Assembly: GCA_002786025.1 (NCBI GenBank)
Contig: NHNW01000025.1
Location: 1 to 64,000, forward strand
Direction of reading: 5' to 3'
Origin: Zasmidium citrigriseum
Lineage: Eukaryota > Ascomycota > Dothideomycetes > Mycosphaerellales > Mycosphaerellaceae
DNA: 64,000 bases
Positions 45,101 through 55,244 of the stretch are shown in pieces (position 1 is the stretch's first letter; each line of letters opens with the position of its first letter). Below the pieces are notes generated by a model that worked only from the letters and a program-made list of their open reading frames with translations, was not told the DNA's origin and did not search any database. The position numbers and the translations under genes were made by a program.

Positions 45101-48100
45101 TTCAAGATTGATTGACGACAATCGCTTCCGCACAGACTCGATGAATGCTTCGAGCCGCCTCTCGATGACCATGTATTGATCATTCTTGACAGTGAGATCT
45201 GCTTCGACCTTCCAAGTGACTCGGCCTCTGGGCACGATGACTTCGTAAATGTCGATCGGGTCGTACTGGACTCTAACGACCATGTCTTGGTAGCCGAAGC
45301 ACCTCAGAAAGTCTTTGTGTATGTCATGCTTGCAGACACCAGCCCGAGGATGAAGGGGGCTGCTCCAGAAGCTGAGCTCCATATATTTGGCAAACGAGTA
45401 TTTCCATGTGTGCTCAGACATTTGTGTCACAGTAGTCTCATGTCGACAGATGCGGCATGTAGACCACATGAGAAGCGTGTGAGCGTAGCCGCGCATCTTG
45501 GCCGACTGCTTCTGGATAGAGACAGACAGCTGGCCATAACCATGCACGTACTGGCGATGATGATCATACATCTTCTTGTGGCAGTCCTTGCACGTGGTGT
45601 TGGCGCTCAAACAGAGATCTTCAATGTACTGTCCAAGCGGTATGTCTTCATCGTGGTCGTCTTCAACTCTGGTGTAGCCCGCGTAGAACTCGATACCCAG
45701 TAGCTCCGGTCCTGTACATGGAGCAGAGGTAATGCTGCTGACAGTTGAATACAAGACAACGATCTTCTGGTGCGAGAAGGGATCGAAGGGGTTGACATCT
45801 CCAGTGACGAACGAGTCCCACTGGCGCTCTTGGACATCGAAGGTGTGCTTGGCCTTTTCAAACTGAGCATCATGGACGGCATGCAGGTATTCACGGACTG
45901 CTTTAGGCTGGTCTTTCGAGGGAGGCGCGTTGACCATTTCGGGTTCCACGAGTTTGAAGTGCTCAATCAAGTCTGAGTCCTCTTCTTCGCCACCTTCTTC
46001 GTCAGCTTCGGCGTAACGATCCCGTAGCAACTTGTATGTGTGTAGTCGCTGTTCCAAGTCTCTGAGCTGGGTCAAAATGTACGGTTGCATGAATACCACA
46101 AAGGGTGAAGCCGATAGGATACGTTTTCTCGTCTCGAGTTCCAGGCCCTCGTACTTGAAGTTGGTCTCCTCATCGCCCGCAATATGACCAAGCGTTTCCA
46201 AGAGCGTCTTTTGCTTCTCCATGAGTGTCAGGGGCTCGATGTCTCTGTTGCTCGACGGATCGTCATGCGCTTCAATGTGCTTCTGAACCGTATGTGGGAT
46301 CGAGACAAACTCATCCCGCATCAAGTAATTTTCGAGCTTGAGATTGTATGCCACATAGCACATGAATTCGGTGATCCGCTTGATGGCGCGCAGAGTCTTG
46401 GTATCGGCTCCTCTGAGCACGATGGTGCAACCCAGGTCGGGTTCACAGCCGGACAGGTAGATATAGGTCTTTCTCATCCCGTCAGAAACATATGTCTTCA
46501 CCTCGAAGCTGTCACATCGACCCAGATGGGATGGATCGATGCCGAGCTTGTCGATGGATTTGATCATAGTGGTCTGCGTGACACGAGCAACGGCAGCCAG
46601 GACGGACTCTTTGATGTTGTAAGCCACTGTGATGCCAGCTTTCTCCAGCATGTGCAATGCTAGGCCAGAGACGTGCTTTTGAACAAGTAAGACCGTCGGA
46701 CGCAAAGCTGCAATGCGGTTGACCAGATTCTCGAGATATTCCTGCTCCTGGGCTATCACAGGGTCCAAGCTCATGAAGTGGGATTCGTATCTTGCGTATT
46801 CTATGGCAAACGTCACAATGGCGATTCGCGGGTTGCTGATCGAACGAGACATCGTCTTCAAAGCAACATTCTTGCTAAAAACGATGCCTGACACGTAGCT
46901 CGTATCGCCAGGTCTACCACTGGGCACCTTCTTGAGTTTAATGTAGTGGCGGATGTCCATGTCGTCTCCTTGTTGGACATCGGGGTCAACGTCATCCGTG
47001 CACTGCATGATGATTGGCATCAAAGCCTTCTCCCAGGCTAGAGCATGAGCAATGCTGGCATCGCGCAGCAACTGAGCGAGCAGCTTCTTGACATGTTCGT
47101 AGCTCGCAGGATACAGGTCAAGGTCGTCTTTCTCCCTGCTGTGCAGATTGTACAAAGCAGAGCTGCAGACAACTTTGGCCGAAGACGGTTTCGGGGCCAC
47201 CACAGGCGACGAAGGCCGATGGTCAAGTTCATCAGTCGCCAAGAGAAGATTGCTCTTGCTGCGTCGAGGAGATGGGCGTCCATACGACATAGAGCCATTG
47301 CTCAGATTGCGCGTCCTGGTGACCTTTGGAATTTGCTTTGATCCGGGAGCCAGGACCTCGTCGTCCCTAATCCCTCGTGTGCTCGAGGGCGCCGTGCTCT
47401 TATCACCGGTCTTAGACCGACCCTTTCTGAGAGCTGAGGTCAAGAAACCCCCGAATCCTAGTCGATCACGGTCGGCGGGAGACGCTGCGTGACTGTCTGT
47501 CACCGCAGCCATGATGTTTGGCTGCTCTTCATCGTCAGATCCCTCGTCAGACAAGAATGCAGCAAGATCAGGGTCAATGATGTTGTCGTTGTGGAAGTTC
47601 GGCAAGGAGTTCTTTTTATCCGGATCGCCCTCGCAGTGGAACGGTCCCCGGTCGTCAAGGCTGGATCGAAGCCCGCGCATAGGCTGATGTCGAGAATGCC
47701 GTCGTCGGTGACTCGAAGATCTTGGACGTCGGCTCAGGGAAGCCAGCGAATGTGCTGAGCTGGGTCGTGCCAAAGTGGGTTGACTATCGAACTCGATGAC
47801 GGCAGAGCGGCGCTTTGCTTCACGGTTGCGTCGAGATGCTGGTATTCCAATAGATGGCGTGGTTACCTCTGTGTCTGTCCTACTAAAACCTGGTCCATCA
47901 AGCTGTCCCATGACCTCGTCCTCGTCTTCAGAGAAACGCTGCATAAGCGGACTTCGCATGTAGTCATCTTCCTCTGAAAACACAGTAGAGTCATCGTCAC
48001 TGCCGAATATGATCTCCTCGCAAGGCTTGCACAAGCGCACTCTTTCCGCTTGACCAAACGGTTTGCCTGGTACAAGGTTCGTGCACTTCGCATCGAAGAT

Positions 48101-49378
48101 CTGCCCGCAGGTCCTACAGTGATGCTTGCGACGAAAGGTTGAGAAGCCCTGTCCGCACGCAAAGCAAACCTTGGCATTATCGTCTTTCATCCAGAATTCT
48201 TTGCTGAGTACTCGGCGTCTCAGATGGGAGGACACACTGAGTGTATGTGTAGAACCTGGGGGCGGCTTCAGCGTTCTCCTCCTTTGAAGACCAGTGTTGA
48301 GGTTCGCTGGTGGATCCAGGGTAGGTCTATGAGTAGCAGTATGTGAGCTGGTGATCGAATCTGTGTCTGCTCCGCCTGTAGTCGAGGACGCTCTCGATGG
48401 ATCGAACCCAGGAAGATGCGAGATACCAACTCTCTGCATTGGAGGGCGCTGCGGATCTGATGGTACCGATTCTTTCGCGACATCACTCTGCCCACGAGAA
48501 TCTCCGTTGGTTTTGGTCACGCTCGGGGCCGATAGTGCATCCTCAGGTCCCTCCGCATAGTCAGAGTCATCGATAGCATTCTCCAAGTCTTCGTCCTTCA
48601 AGCGGGGGCCTCGTGTTTGCTGGGTCTGATCGACAATTGGTGCTTCTCGATTTGACAGTATTCTGGCCAAGGCGTCATTTGCAGAATCACTTTGGTCACC
48701 TTCCTTCCAAGCAATACGTGCCCTCTCAAGATCCTGCTTGGTTGGTGCATCCTGAGGCGCCTTGGGCTTGGAGGTTTGCAGTTCCTCGGAAGGTCGTGCA
48801 TGACTCTCGTCAGACCCGAACGACGGAATAGGCTGACCATCGGCAGTATGCAACTTCGGGCCGGGCTGTTTGCTATCACCGGTCTCGTGGTTTGTGGAAG
48901 TGCGTACTACAGGAGAAGCCGGCACACTAAGCGTAGCGACCGAGGCGGCATCGGGAGTGGGCTTCTTGGTCACGACACCAAGTCCCGTGCGAGAAGCGGC
49001 TGGGGATGTGGATTGCTGGGACTCGGTCTCCAAGGAGTCTTTTGACGCACTGCTTTTCGGTCTGCTCTTCGAGTCCTTGGTCTGAGTAGAACTTCCACCC
49101 ACCGACTGCTTCAAGCGATTGTAGATACCACTGACGCCATTACTAACAAGCTCTTTCGTGCCACGACTGCCCTCGCCATCGAAGTCGTGGAAGGAGGTGA
49201 GAGTCTCCGACTTGGAAGCCTCGGTATGGATGTCATCCAAGGCTTGAGCGAGCACGTCCTTGTCGACGCCGGCACCGTGGCGGGAGGTAATTGAGGCCAG
49301 AGAGCCTCTACGGGACCTACCGCCCAGAAAGGGTAGAAACGTGGTGGATGCGGCGGGTGAGGTCGATTCGGGGGCCAT
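42194..49378 (-). CDS. FAB1: phosphatidylinositol-3-phosphate 5-kinase Fab1/PIKfyve
   Basis: Intronless, 2,394 aa from ATG 49378. A disordered N-terminus leads to a FYVE zinc finger (about residues 396-460: CFACGQGFSTFRRKHHCRTC, then CTNLVPGKPF and CKPCEEII), with the RKHHCR PI3P-binding core. A chaperonin-like CCT domain lies about 780-1080 (IDKLGIDPSHLGRCDSFEVK, GCTIVLRGAD). The PIPK kinase domain occupies about 2010-2370: KSLFLRTLDNRFIIKSL, RRFDLKGSMRNRK, LMAGFDDARKELVVGIIDCI and the final YRNRFRVSMMQYVLQAPNCW. Fab1 converts PI3P to PI(3,5)P2 on the endosome and vacuole membrane and controls vacuole size and sorting. A 7.2 kb gene with no intron is notable beside its intron-bearing neighbours. 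Confidence 0.97.
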   Translation of the reverse strand: MAPESTSPAASTTFLPFLGGRSRRGSLASITSRHGAGVDKDVLAQALDDIHTEASKSETLTSFHDFDGEGSRGTKELVSNGVSGIYNRLKQSVGGSSTQTKDSKSRPKSSASKDSLETESQQSTSPAASRTGLGVVTKKPTPDAASVATLSVPASPVVRTSTNHETGDSKQPGPKLHTADGQPIPSFGSDESHARPSEELQTSKPKAPQDAPTKQDLERARIAWKEGDQSDSANDALARILSNREAPIVDQTQQTRGPRLKDEDLENAIDDSDYAEGPEDALSAPSVTKTNGDSRGQSDVAKESVPSDPQRPPMQRVGISHLPGFDPSRASSTTGGADTDSITSSHTATHRPTLDPPANLNTGLQRRRTLKPPPGSTHTLSVSSHLRRRVLSKEFWMKDDNAKVCFACGQGFSTFRRKHHCRTCGQIFDAKCTNLVPGKPFGQAERVRLCKPCEEIIFGSDDDSTVFSEEDDYMRSPLMQRFSEDEDEVMGQLDGPGFSRTDTEVTTPSIGIPASRRNREAKRRSAVIEFDSQPTLARPSSAHSLASLSRRPRSSSHRRRHSRHQPMRGLRSSLDDRGPFHCEGDPDKKNSLPNFHNDNIIDPDLAAFLSDEGSDDEEQPNIMAAVTDSHAASPADRDRLGFGGFLTSALRKGRSKTGDKSTAPSSTRGIRDDEVLAPGSKQIPKVTRTRNLSNGSMSYGRPSPRRSKSNLLLATDELDHRPSSPVVAPKPSSAKVVCSSALYNLHSREKDDLDLYPASYEHVKKLLAQLLRDASIAHALAWEKALMPIIMQCTDDVDPDVQQGDDMDIRHYIKLKKVPSGRPGDTSYVSGIVFSKNVALKTMSRSISNPRIAIVTFAIEYARYESHFMSLDPVIAQEQEYLENLVNRIAALRPTVLLVQKHVSGLALHMLEKAGITVAYNIKESVLAAVARVTQTTMIKSIDKLGIDPSHLGRCDSFEVKTYVSDGMRKTYIYLSGCEPDLGCTIVLRGADTKTLRAIKRITEFMCYVAYNLKLENYLMRDEFVSIPHTVQKHIEAHDDPSSNRDIEPLTLMEKQKTLLETLGHIAGDEETNFKYEGLELETRKRILSASPFVVFMQPYILTQLRDLEQRLHTYKLLRDRYAEADEEGGEEEDSDLIEHFKLVEPEMVNAPPSKDQPKAVREYLHAVHDAQFEKAKHTFDVQERQWDSFVTGDVNPFDPFSHQKIVVLYSTVSSITSAPCTGPELLGIEFYAGYTRVEDDHDEDIPLGQYIEDLCLSANTTCKDCHKKMYDHHRQYVHGYGQLSVSIQKQSAKMRGYAHTLLMWSTCRICRHETTVTQMSEHTWKYSFAKYMELSFWSSPLHPRAGVCKHDIHKDFLRCFGYQDMVVRVQYDPIDIYEVIVPRGRVTWKVEADLTVKNDQYMVIERRLEAFIESVRKRLSSINLEALDEQKTADAGTALEKLKIKAEEDHQELQAKLKRKYASSRYFELIPLNRALRFMDEKAIEWDEVFGNFERDYFPSENDIRKIAAVQLRNMFVESQPSQGGSTASDTSDTEEGTEMTPVRKPGLGARRPTADEILSEKAQDVLSSVVEEHKASNESPDSTEAILGSDLARQTSTPRKDQEEAVERDDVKHLDLAVPSRSPGDAAIDESVSIHDGSPSPKTAGSGGPQDEPFAIQPKPLSSGLLERIEQIRSTRAAGGTEGETLESKIPRLADLKKREASPKPDTGLKPPDAGARPPLLRAKSQPGHPGHGHTRSADLTTEHSIDSIASGNVSVAETPPVDKRLTERLGVGRLANKVGKVTPSFIPRSIPVKNEDNGVSGVSALARHFEMMSREFERERLRERRQRAMRSRQARANPLASSRPVVEVYQNATDAVGERVGSLHNQEKDVQDDKVARRHMDDFVAKSQPEDMPAAEDSRSLKSAVTGPEGDHDARAPTTDTEADVDTSDLERIATRSRDTSDPTSGMSSSIQSPTHVPDLEGLGPELSIPEHRKNVWFKYLSEFWSKRSASGWSNLEYPLHSTEHVFEDSDIIVREDEPSSVIALSLACKDYDAKLKEFRSHPSKAPLAKHGHAHTHSQASVTNSHEELREEIEASLLSDTGTHLKYSFAHGSVKASCKIFYAESFDALRRKCGVSERFMESMSRCLKFDSKGGKTKSLFLRTLDNRFIIKSLQEVELKAFTKFAPDYFNFMSYTLFHGVPSVIAKMFGLFQVNIRNPTTGVDFSYYLLVMENLFYERNPNRRFDLKGSMRNRKIESTGQADEVLLDENLVETIFESPLFVREHSRKLLQASVFNDTLWLCKQNVMDYSLMAGFDDARKELVVGIIDCIRTYTWDKKLESWIKDRGKNKPTITSPKDYRNRFRVSMMQYVLQAPNCWHQFQVNMAPPKTLKEEVNVREELLEDDSVAEVAA

Positions 49379-49844
49379 GCTTCTTGCTGGCTGGAGGTGT
49401 TGGGAAGGCAGTGGACATGTCGAACGCGAGAAGAGGAGTCGAGAATGATGCTGTGTCTAGTGCATGTCCTTCCCAGCAGTCGTGAACACTCGCAGTCGCC
49501 GCCAAGTATGCAGCCAGTCGGGTGAGGGTCACAGGACGGCGTTCTCCCAGCTTCTATGCCTCAAAGCAAGCTCATCAAGCAGGTGTCACTTGCCATGCAC
49601 CTGTCGCTCGCTGCCGGGGATCGATGCTCGGAGCAGTGACGTTGGCTCGCTCGGCAAACGCGGCGCCACCCGCAACGCGTCTCCACGCTCCACGCTGCTC
49701 AGACTTCACGTCCTGAGTTGACATGTGAAAGTAAATGTGCTTTGACTACACTTCCTCCGCACCTACTGCACCCAAACAGCTTTAGGCCCACACATCTTTC
49801 TGGGCCAGCGATGCTTCGCCAACCTCGACGACCGCGGCGACAAC
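49379..49844. promoter_or_regulatory. divergent promoter region, Fab1 / TPP1-like gene
   Basis: 466 bases between the two ATG codons. No TATA box recognised. An out-of-frame ATG at 49810 lies shortly before the TPP1-like start. Confidence 0.4.
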
Positions 49845-52800
49845 ATGGGGCGAACATCACTTAGCCCGTGGCTCGCGGACTTCCTCTCGGCGGAGGTGGT
49901 ACAGGTTATAAAATGGAAGAACTCGCTCAACCAGAACATCAAGGCGGACCCCGAGTCGCGCTTTGAAGACGATGGCAGCAACTTTCGAAGCACCTCAACC
50001 GAGTTTCCACCACAGCGTTCGCTTCAGCTCATTGAGGTGATTGACTCCGGTTGCAAACTGTTGTACACGACGACTGACGCGTCTCAGATCCTCTCAATCA
50101 ATGATCACCCTACAGTGGTAGTCTCAGATGGAGTCATCAAGGTCAAGGCACGTCTATCACCAGACACAGTCGCCACGCTGGAGGATGAAGCTGGCACTCA
50201 ATTCGGCTTTGACACAACGAACGATGTCTTCCAGCCGAAGAAAGTCACAGTCATCAGTACGCCTTTCGGCACTCCAGATGGGTTTATCCAGCTGCTCATA
50301 GACGGGATTGAGTATGAGCATCACCTGCGGCGTGTGGAAGGCCATCCATCACCGGTTCAGGACAATATCACCATTCAATTTCTGCTGGACCAAGTCAAGA
50401 GCATACGCGGGCTTGAGCTTGCCTCTGCCGAAGCCATTGACAATGCGCCTACGCGGATTGAAACTCCGCCATTTGTTCCAAGAGCTGTATCGCCTCAACC
50501 TCCAGCGCCAGAACCGGTTGAGGCTTCAATCACAATTGCAGTGCCCCGAAGTTCTCCACCAGCACCCATACAGAATACTCAATCCCATGAGTTGGGTTTT
50601 CAGACCCAGAGCTATGCACGACGAAAACATCATGGGCCGAGTCTGGCAGCAGATGGGATCGAAGTTGAAACAGGAGTCAATCTTCAGCGTCCACTCCAAG
50701 CGACTTCGGACGACACTCCTCGAACCAATGCTGGCTCGAATCCATTGTCTGATGAAGCTCGCGGCGCCAAGCTTCTCACTCTATTCAGCGAGATGAAAGG
50801 CGGAAAGCGCCCACGAGAACCATCTCCGCCGGCAGAACAAAGTCCACGAATCGTTTCTGAAACGCCGACGAGGGTTACTTTCAATGCTGTGAGAGCACAG
50901 GGACCCACTCATGAACCGCCTTTCCATGACATGCTGCCCTCAAATACGACCCCTACCTCAGCGCAGCCACCGCCACAACAAACACAAGTCTCACTGCGCT
51001 CCTACAGCAAGCTGAGAGTTCCGTATGGTCGTAGGAAGATACCTGATGATCAGAGAAATCTGCTGGATCGTAAGGACTGCTGGGTGCCGTCGCTACCCGG
51101 TCAATCATTCCCAGCTCCGAGCATCCCTATCTCCCTACTCAAAGAGTGGAATTTTCGGCGACAGGGTGCCGGTCAGGCAAGCAGTCCGGCTGCCCTTGAT
51201 GAAGCCGATGGCGAACAGTCTATGGAGATTTCTGATGAAAGTTCCGAATCAGATAAAGAGTTCACTGCCTCGCAATGGCCGGCTTCACCGCCGCCTCAGG
51301 GACTTCCACCTGACAGCTCTTTTGGGAACGTCATTCGTAGCTCTCCACAAGAAGATTTGGAGGTTGCTGCTCCGCATGCAATGTCGAGAGTCGAGCCAAC
51401 TCTCGTTCATCCGGCGCAGAGACGACCGTTGCAAAACAGTCCTCGAGCAGGCGATGGCACGGCAAATAAGAATGTTTTGGCCCATCGACCGCCAAATGAC
51501 CATTCATTTCAGTCACCTCGAGCTCGATCGCCTTCGACAAGACTAGATAGTTGGAGACCCAGTCCAACACGATATGATCGCAATGAACCAACTTCACCCC
51601 GAAGATCGGCACCGATAAACTTGCGGCAACCCGATCAGCTAAGCAGCGCCCACTACACACACCGAGCAATGTGGAATGGTCCAGGATCTCGGCCTAGCTC
51701 TGCCCAGTCTAATCGTCGTGGCGGCCAGATTACACCTTCGCAGTGGGAACGACAAGCGAATGGTGCCACACGATTGTCAGGTCATTCAAGTTTTAGCGCC
51801 AGCCAACATACACCAACCGATGGACCACGACACCTTGACTCTGTATCTCGATCACAGACCCATGTGACAGAGTCTACCAAACGTTCGTCCTGGCATAATC
51901 AACCAATGGTCGGGCGGCGTAGGACTGGAGATTATGCGTCTTCACCCCGTGCGCCAGGCCCCAGTACTCCTGGCCTTGCCCGCTTTGTCTACTCTCCTCC
52001 GATCGTAAATGGGACAACAGACGCCGCGAAAGGGAATCAATCATCCACATCATCGACACCGACTATCCAGCGTACTTCGGATCTGTCGAATTCCCGAATA
52101 TCGGCAACGCCAAAGAGCTCTGCGAAGCAAACCGACAACGAACATTATCCGCCGAAAGGACAGTCATCGCGAGTACAGCCTGACGAGCAATACCGGACAG
52201 CGAGACGTGAACACATGGATCTGTACAGGAGGCGAGACTGGTAATTGTATCTGGTTCTCAGGGGCTCCTTTCAGGCTTGGCTGACAGCTTTCTTCAGGAT
52301 TTTAAGTATGTACTACCGAGATCCCTCCGGTAATGATACGATCACAACAATGCTACAAGCGTATAAGGCCCACCAAAAGAAGAAATCAAGTGGCAAACGT
52401 GACCACGCAGTGACGAAGGAGAACTTCTTGAGTGCTGCTTTGGACGCTTTTCCAGACGACGACTACCCTCACATGCTGAATTTCTCGGCCAAAGCGGTCT
52501 CAGAAACGACTACGTCGAAAGCGGGTGCGGACAACCAAATGCAAGATCCCTTGCCATGGCTCGATCCATCGAATGCTGATCATTTGAATAGCAAAAGCGA
52601 TGACTCGAAAGGCGATCGACCAGCCTGTGACAACACCAACGGAGCCGGCGGATACATCCACGATGCACGGAACGGAAGAGCAGAAGAAGAGGAAAACCAA
52701 GCACGAACGTCTGATGGACGAGGCTGTGGCTTGGTTCGAAAGCGGGCAAGTGCCCCCAAGGGGGAAAACGAAGGAAGAGCGCCTGTTGAAGAGGGAATGG

Positions 52801-53063
52801 AAGAAGCTGAAGAAACGAGAAAAAAGGCGGCTGGGGAGGCAACGTCAGAAACGACCCAGCAAGCAAGTAAAGCTTCTCGAGCAGCAACAGGAACACCGGG
52901 AGAATCCAGAATATCTCCCCAGCGAGTCGGAGTCGGAGTCGGACAGTTCGCTCGAAAGTGGCTGAACACGGCGCCTGGGGGAGCTTTCGCTAATGAAGGA
53001 GGCCAGGCGAATGGACATGCGCACCCTCGGCGGCGCGTGGATGTCCTTCAATGGGACATCTGA
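49845..53063 (+). CDS. TPP1/Est3-like telomere (shelterin) protein, putative
   Basis: Exons 49845-52240 and 52298-53063 with a 57-nt GT-AG intron (1,053 aa). The first about 170 residues look like the TPP1/Est3 OB-fold: LSPWLADFLSAEVVQVIKW, SLQLIEVIDSG, then HPTVVVSDGVIKVKARLSPD followed by VATLEDEAG. In fungi such proteins (Tpz1, Est3) link telomeric complexes to telomerase. This assignment rests on pattern memory, not a search. A very long Ser/Pro-rich disordered region follows. Exon 2 continues WILSMYYRDPSGNDTITTML and ends FARKWLNTAPGGAFANEG.. VDVLQWDI. Between 52600 and 52965 a second frame is also open and equally protein-like, so the exon-2 reading is less certain. A promoter shared with Fab1 lies upstream. 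Confidence 0.68.
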
Positions 53064-53558
53064 TGAAACAGTCAGTTATTGCTCTGAGAGTGAGTATTAA
53101 GATTGGGTCGTTGGTCTGGCTCGAGTCACACTAGCTCTGAATGAGGACCGAATGAATCGCAGCGATTCAGAAACAAATCAATACCCAAGTGGCCATTTCA
53201 AACCAACAAGAATATCTTCCGAAGTCTCCCATGATCCAGTATGTTCGTCTACTATGAGGCAATGTACTTGATCTACAGGGCAAAGAAGAAATGTCGAAGG
53301 ATATCACACGAGAAAGAATCAAGGCATTCGAGCACTCACACATGCCTCCCTTTTCAATATGCTCCCAGGCGCCTTAATCGCCCGCTATCTATGAAAATGT
53401 GCGCCCCGCCTGTCGTTGTGCAAAAGGGACACTCATCATCAGGCGTATCTCATACCAGTCCTTTCTATCTCAGCTCAAGCAAGCGCCTTCTATGCAGCAG
53501 GAGCCGCAATGGTCGGCATCACCGGCGCCGGCGTACACGATCCACTAAGACATGCCGC
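53064..53558. other. convergent intergenic region with a small hairpin
   Basis: 3' UTR space between the TPP1-like and pyruvate kinase genes. It contains a perfect inverted repeat, TGAATCG-CAG-CGATTCA, at 53153-53169. Its role, if any, is unknown. Confidence 0.45.
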
Positions 53559-55244
53559 CTAAGCATTCTGGTCAAGTCCCAGATCATCCTCCGCGGGCAC
53601 CACACGCAGGGTGTTGGTGTGGCCCATTCCTCCGCGCCAGCCCTGAACGCAAATGACTGCGTCGCCCTTCTTCAGTACGCCCAGGTTGATGGCGTTCTTG
53701 ATGCCCCACTTCAACCGGTTGTCAACGTCCTCTTGCCATGGCGTCGTCTTGAAGTCGGGCTTAGCCACGTCGTAATGGAAGGGGTATACGCCGCGGTAGA
53801 GATGCGAGTATCGAGATGCAGCGCCGTTACGAGTGACCATGATGATAGGGCAGACGGGGCGGTATTTGGAGATCAGGCGAGCAGTGTTACCCCTGAGAAC
53901 GATTGTTAGCCATGATATTCTCAATCTCTGTAGGTCAAGACTTACGAGGTGGTCAGGACAAGGATGGCACCGGCATTCTGCTCCAGAGATGCAGACACCG
54001 CGGCCATGGCGCAGTTCTCGGTGGTCGGGACTGGGCGTGGTGCAAGCTGCTTGAGCTCGTCGTAGGCGTTGAGGTACGGAATTGCTATTTCCGCAAGCAG
54101 GCAGGTCTCGTGCATCATGGTGACAGCCTCCTTGGGGTAGTTGCCCTTGGCCGTCTCTCCTGAAAGCATGACGCAGTCTGCACCATCCAGCACAGCGTTG
54201 CCAACGTCGCTGACTTCGGCACGAGTTGGGCGTGGGTTGTAAGTCATGCTCTCGAGCATCTGAGTTGCGCAAATGACTGGCTTGCCAGCGATGTTGCACT
54301 TGGTGATCATCATCTTCTGAGCAATGAAGACCTGTGCTGGTGGGATCTCAATACCCAGATCACCACGGGCAACCATGACACCATCGGTGACCTTGAGGAT
54401 CTCGTCGAAGTTGTTCACACCCTGCTGGTTCTCGATCTTGGCAATGATCTGGATGTCCTTGCCCTCATCGCCGAGCACTTCGCGAATGGCAGTGATGTCC
54501 TCAGCGCGACGGATGAAGCTGGCGAAGACCATGTCGACCTGGTTCTTGACACCAAACTTCAAGTCGGCCTTGTCCTTCTCCGACAGAGCTGGGAGATCAA
54601 CGTCCGTCTTGGGAAGGTTCACACCCTTCTTGCTGCTGATCTTGCCGTTGTTGATTGCCTTGCACTTGAGAGTCTTGTCGTCAACGACCTCCAACACCTC
54701 GAATGCGAGGACACCGTCGTCCACGTAGATGGTGCGGCCCTTCTCAATGACCTTGGTGATGTTCTTGTAGTCGACGTACATGTTCTTGTTGTCACTGGCA
54801 GTGGCATACTTGTCGTCGGTGGTGATGTTGATCTCGCTGCCAGCCGAGATTGGGATGTCCTCGTCGCCAGGCGTGTTGCCAGTGCGGATCTCGGGGCCCT
54901 TGGTGTCCAGGGCAATTGCGACTGGACGGCCGGCCTGCTCCTTCTCTGCCTTGCGGGCGTTGTCAATGACGGACTGGTGGTACTCGTAGGAGCCGTGGGA
55001 GAAGTTCATGCGGACGACGTTGAGACCAGCAGTGCGGAGCATGTTGATCTTCTCGGCGGAGTTGGTCTTGGGGCCTGACCCTGTCAGCTCTTCTCCATCA
55101 TGTGCATTGTTTGAACCGCCTACCAATGGTGCAGATGATGCTCGTCCGGCGGAACTGGGTTGGCGGGTGGTACTCGGTGTTGAGCGAGGCCAGCCATTGC
55201 ACACGCGTGCGGCCATACTCCTGGTGCACGAGAGAGTCGCCCAT
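53559..55244 (-). CDS. PYK1: pyruvate kinase
   Basis: Three exons on the complement, 55124-55244, 53946-55080 and 53559-53892 (529 aa). The introns of 43 and 53 nt are GT-AG. The start [20 protein letters not shown] leads to [20 protein letters not shown], the typical fungal N-terminus restored by splicing. Signature parts are [29 protein letters not shown], the active-site segment [17 protein letters not shown] (catalytic Lys), [11 protein letters not shown], and [10 protein letters not shown]. The C-terminal allosteric domain ends [15 protein letters not shown]. It catalyses phosphoenolpyruvate plus ADP to pyruvate plus ATP in the cytosol, the last step of glycolysis. The length equals other fungal enzymes. 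Codon use is strongly C-ending, as expected for a highly expressed gene. Confidence 0.97.
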
